Of a DNA stretch of 64,000 bases, positions 61,453 through 64,000 are shown one piece after another. A program made the position numbers and the translations under genes. The notes under the pieces were generated by a model. That model made no database searches, was not told where the DNA came from, and worked only from the letters and a program-made list of their open reading frames with translations. The stretch covers positions 1 to 64,000 of the forward strand of contig CAILAY010000076.1 in NCBI GenBank assembly GCA_903832285.1. Reading direction: 5' to 3'. The DNA is from an uncultured beta proteobacterium (GTDB taxonomy: Bacteria; Pseudomonadota; Gammaproteobacteria; Burkholderiales; Burkholderiaceae_C). Positions within the stretch are counted from its first letter, which is position 1. Every line of letters begins with the position of its first letter.

Positions 61453-63063
61453 ATGTCTTCCACTTCCGCCGAATCGGGCGCCGCTGTCGCCCCGGCCGCT
61501 GCCCCGGCAGCGCCGCCTCCCGCGCCACCGGTTGCCTATCCGCCGCTGCAGGGCAGCGAGTTGGTGCTGGGCACGATTGCGCTCTCGCTGGCGACCTTCA
61601 TGAACGTGCTCGACACGTCGATCGCCAACGTGTCCATCCCCGCGATTTCAGGGGACATGGGCGTGAGCCCGGCTCAGGGCACCTGGGTCATTACCTCGTT
61701 CGCGGTCGCAAACGCGATCTCGGTGCCGCTGACCGGATGGCTCACGCAGCGCTTCGGCCAGGTGCGGCTCTTCACCATCAGCGTGCTGCTGTTCGTGTTC
61801 GCATCGTGGCTCTGTGGCCTGGCACCAAACATTGGCGTGTTGATCGCCTGCCGCGTGCTGCAGGGTCTGGTGGCCGGGCCCATGATTCCGTTGTCGCAAA
61901 CCCTGCTGCTGGCGAGCTATCCGCGCGCCAAAGCCGGCACCGCCATGGCGATGTGGGCGATCACGGTACTGGTGGCTCCTGTGGCGGGGCCGCTGCTGGG
62001 CGGATGGATCACCGACAACATTTCGTGGCCGTGGATCTTCTACATCAACATTCCGGTGGGGCTGTTCGCCGCCGCATTGACCTGGTCGATCTATCACAAG
62101 CGCGATCCGGGGCCGCGGCGCGTGCCGCTGGACCGAGTCGGCCTGGTGCTGCTGGTACTGTTCGTGGGTGCGATGCAGATCATGATCGACAAGGGCAAGG
62201 AACTGGATTGGTTTGCGTCGGGTCAGATCATCACGCTGGCGATCGTCTCCGGCGTGAGCTTCATGTTCTTCCTGGCCTGGGAGTTGACCGACAAGCATCC
62301 GATTGTGGATCTGCGCCTGTTTGGGCGGCGCAATTTCCTGATGGGAACAACGGCGCTGTCGATTGCCTACGGGCTGTTCTTTGGCAACGTCGTGTTGTTG
62401 CCGCTGTGGCTCCAACAGTACATGGGCTACACGGCCACCTGGGCGGGTCTGGCCACCGCGCCGGTGGGCTTGCTCGCCATCGTTCTGTCGCCCTGGGTGG
62501 GGAAAAATGTCGGCCGCATCGACCCGCGCCGGCTGGCCACGGTGGCGTTCACCGGCTTTGGCATCGTGCTCTGGATGCGCTCCCATTTCAATGCACAGGC
62601 CGACTTCGAGACCATCCTGATTCCGACCGTGTTGCAGGGTGCGGCCATGGCCTTCTTCTTCATCCCGCTGCAGGCGATATTATTTTCCGGCCTCGAGCCC
62701 GAACGCATGCCCTCCGCGGCGGGTTTGTCAAACTTCGTTCGCATCACCGCCGGCGCCGTCGGTACCTCGCTCTTCACCACGCTCTGGGAGAGCCGCGCGA
62801 CGCTGCACCATGCGCAGTTGAGCGAGTCGGTGAACCGCGGTAATGGCGCGGCCATGCAGACCCTGGAACAGTTGACCACCAGCGGCATGAACAACGAGCA
62901 GGCCCTGGCCACCATCAACCGCACCATCGATCAGCAGGCCTACACCATGGCCGTGACTGACCTGTTCTATCTGTCGGCACTGATGTTTCTGCTGTTGATC
63001 GGTTTCGTCTGGCTGACCAAACCACGACTGAACGCGGCGGCCGGTGGTGGTGGAGCGCACTGA
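61453..63063 (+). CDS. EmrB/QacA-type DHA2 MFS efflux pump
   Basis: A 536-residue, 14-segment transporter of the DHA2 family. Key stretches are LATFMNVLDTSIANVSIPAI near 38 (motif D1), GWLTQRFGQVRLF near 96 (motif A) and VAPVAGPLLGGWITDN near 175 (motif C). It exports hydrophobic compounds with the EmrA-type adaptor. The N-terminus is a Pro/Ala-rich stretch of about 30 residues. The ATG at 61453 follows emrA-like by 19 bases; the long upstream frame is rejected. The operon order marR-OMF-EmrA-EmrB is typical of proteobacteria. Confidence 0.93.
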   Translation: MSSTSAESGAAVAPAAAPAAPPPAPPVAYPPLQGSELVLGTIALSLATFMNVLDTSIANVSIPAISGDMGVSPAQGTWVITSFAVANAISVPLTGWLTQRFGQVRLFTISVLLFVFASWLCGLAPNIGVLIACRVLQGLVAGPMIPLSQTLLLASYPRAKAGTAMAMWAITVLVAPVAGPLLGGWITDNISWPWIFYINIPVGLFAAALTWSIYHKRDPGPRRVPLDRVGLVLLVLFVGAMQIMIDKGKELDWFASGQIITLAIVSGVSFMFFLAWELTDKHPIVDLRLFGRRNFLMGTTALSIAYGLFFGNVVLLPLWLQQYMGYTATWAGLATAPVGLLAIVLSPWVGKNVGRIDPRRLATVAFTGFGIVLWMRSHFNAQADFETILIPTVLQGAAMAFFFIPLQAILFSGLEPERMPSAAGLSNFVRITAGAVGTSLFTTLWESRATLHHAQLSESVNRGNGAAMQTLEQLTTSGMNNEQALATINRTIDQQAYTMAVTDLFYLSALMFLLLIGFVWLTKPRLNAAAGGGGAH

Positions 63064-63232
63064 GCGGGGGCCGCAACGCTGGCATCGATGTGGCCCGATC
63101 GTGGTCTGGAAGGAACCGAACAGCGAACCGAATTGAGCCCACAAATGGGGCGGCTCATGACCGCCGTTGAAAGGTTCCTAGGCGCGGGAGCGGTCTTGCG
63201 AGCACACCTCGCAGTTTGATAGGGTATTGGCA

Positions 63233-63672
63233 ATGAACCCAGCCGACCGCCTCTCGGGTATGAGAACTGCGCACTTTCGTGCATTCTTGTTCAGCGTTAC
63301 TGTGCTTGTTGTCGTGCTCACCTACGAAGTGCTTGTCTTTGAGCTCCCGCCAAGAGGCGGCTCAATATATTGGGAACAACGGCTCTCTCTTCACGTCGCA
63401 CTCACTGCGGTACTGGTGGCTACGGGGTTTATCGGTTCAGTTGTGGGATTTCGCGCTCACGGCGTGGGTACGAGCTGAAGGCAACCTACGTTGCCGCACT
63501 GGCTGTCCTGTTCCTCGTCCTTGCGCTGGCAATTGCATTGCCAATCACGCTCGCGGAAGGCCTCTTGCTTGGCACGGTTACGTCAATCGCACTGGCAACT
63601 GCAACGTCATGGCTAGGCGACCGCCACCTCTCGAAAAATGTGGCCTCTGTCAGAATGGATGTCAGCTCATGA
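63233..63672 (+). pseudogene. Small membrane protein split by a probable frameshift
   Basis: The first frame (ATG 63233 to stop 63478) gives two membrane segments: LFSVTVLVVVLTYEVLVFEL near 20 and LTAVLVATGFIGSVVGF near 58. An overlapping frame continues to 63672 with two more: YVAALAVLFLVLALAIALP and LLLGTVTSIALATATS. The frames differ by one base and join naturally near 63460-63475 (…FRAHG / RGYELKATY…). One intact four-segment protein of about 145 residues is likely the ancestral form. Alternatively the two are separate small proteins. I do not recognise the family. Confidence 0.5.
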
Positions 63673-63866
63673 GCGAAACGAAATTCGGCAGGGCAGCGGA
63701 ACCCGTCCTTCGGGTCCACCAGCCAATTGTCCGGGACCTATAAAGTCGATTATTTGAATTTGCCCTTTGGGGCAATTGCCAAATTGAAATATAGCGACTA
63801 GGCTGCGTGACCGGCAGTGCCTTCCGCTGGCAGAAATTCAACCTACGGATAAAGAGGAACCTAACA

Positions 63867-64000
63867 ATGAACCGGATTAGTCGTTTGACGCTCGGCCTCG
63901 CTGCTTTGATCGGCCTGATGCTGATCGCTGGTGCCGCCATCGCGCAGGAAAATGTGGTGCGCATGGGAAACCAGAAGGTTGGCGCGTACGCACTATTGAA
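63867..64000 (+). CDS. Secreted protein, 5' end only (cut by window edge)
   Basis: The ATG at 63867 is preceded by AGAGGAA and starts MNRISRLTLGLAALIGLMLI, a signal peptide likely cleaved after AGAAIAQ. About 19 mature residues follow (ENVVRMGNQKVGAYALL). Too little remains to name the product. Confidence 0.6.
   Translation, partial: MNRISRLTLGLAALIGLMLIAGAAIAQENVVRMGNQKVGAYALL

Overview
This is GC-rich bacterial DNA with dense operons. Many starts overlap the preceding stop (ATGA or GTGA). The gene set (glnE next to yhdP, nitrilase-family amidase and mltA; fused indolepyruvate oxidoreductase; TRAP transporters; NodT-type efflux lipoproteins) suggests a betaproteobacterium of the order Burkholderiales, probably near the Comamonadaceae. 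The taxonomic call is inference from gene content; no rRNA, tRNA, CRISPR array or intact insertion sequence was recognised.

Layout. 1-2.5 kb (minus): an ECF sigma factor, the first ~40 codons of an anti-sigma factor, and the middle of a filamentous-haemagglutinin-like exoprotein joined to it out of frame. 2.8-18.5 kb: housekeeping genes (EamA exporter, glnE, yhdP, amidase, mltA, indolepyruvate ferredoxin oxidoreductase, a second ECF sigma/anti-sigma pair, a TPR/glycosyltransferase-like protein). 18.5-31.3 kb: glycine-zipper envelope protein, aldehyde dehydrogenase, a complete RND efflux operon, an ATP-grasp-like protein and a TRAP transporter operon. 31.4-50.4 kb: an accessory stretch with uncharacterised genes (including a J-domain gene followed by three genes of unknown function), a cytochrome c, a Ser/Thr kinase, small enzymes, regulators and many broken genes. 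50.5-58.1 kb: an apparently complete lysine-fermentation-type operon, kamA-kdd-(kamB-like)-kamD-kamE-kal-kce on the minus strand, with a divergent Lrp/AsnC regulator. 58.2-63.1 kb: a MarR-controlled EmrAB-type efflux operon. 63.2-64 kb: a probably frameshifted membrane gene and the start of a secreted protein cut by the window edge.

How the genes work together. The kam operon would convert L-lysine to L-beta-lysine (KamA), then 3,5-diaminohexanoate (KamDE, B12- and PLP-dependent), 5-amino-3-oxohexanoate (Kdd), acetoacetate plus 3-aminobutyryl-CoA (Kce, using acetyl-CoA), and crotonyl-CoA plus ammonia (Kal). This route is best known from anaerobes such as Clostridium and Fusobacterium. No lysine permease, KamC-like ATPase or CoA-transferase gene is visible here. 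The kamD 3' end carries an in-frame inverted-repeat (REP-like) element that supplies most of an unusual C-terminal tail.

The most striking unexplained pattern is repeated internal loss of gene segments: anti-sigma/haemagglutinin junction, ECF sigma before the kinase, metallo-beta-lactamase, an MFS transporter missing its middle in frame, SnoaL-like/ORF6N remnants, and an SDR remnant. This may be real decay of an accessory region or assembly collapse; read mapping would decide.
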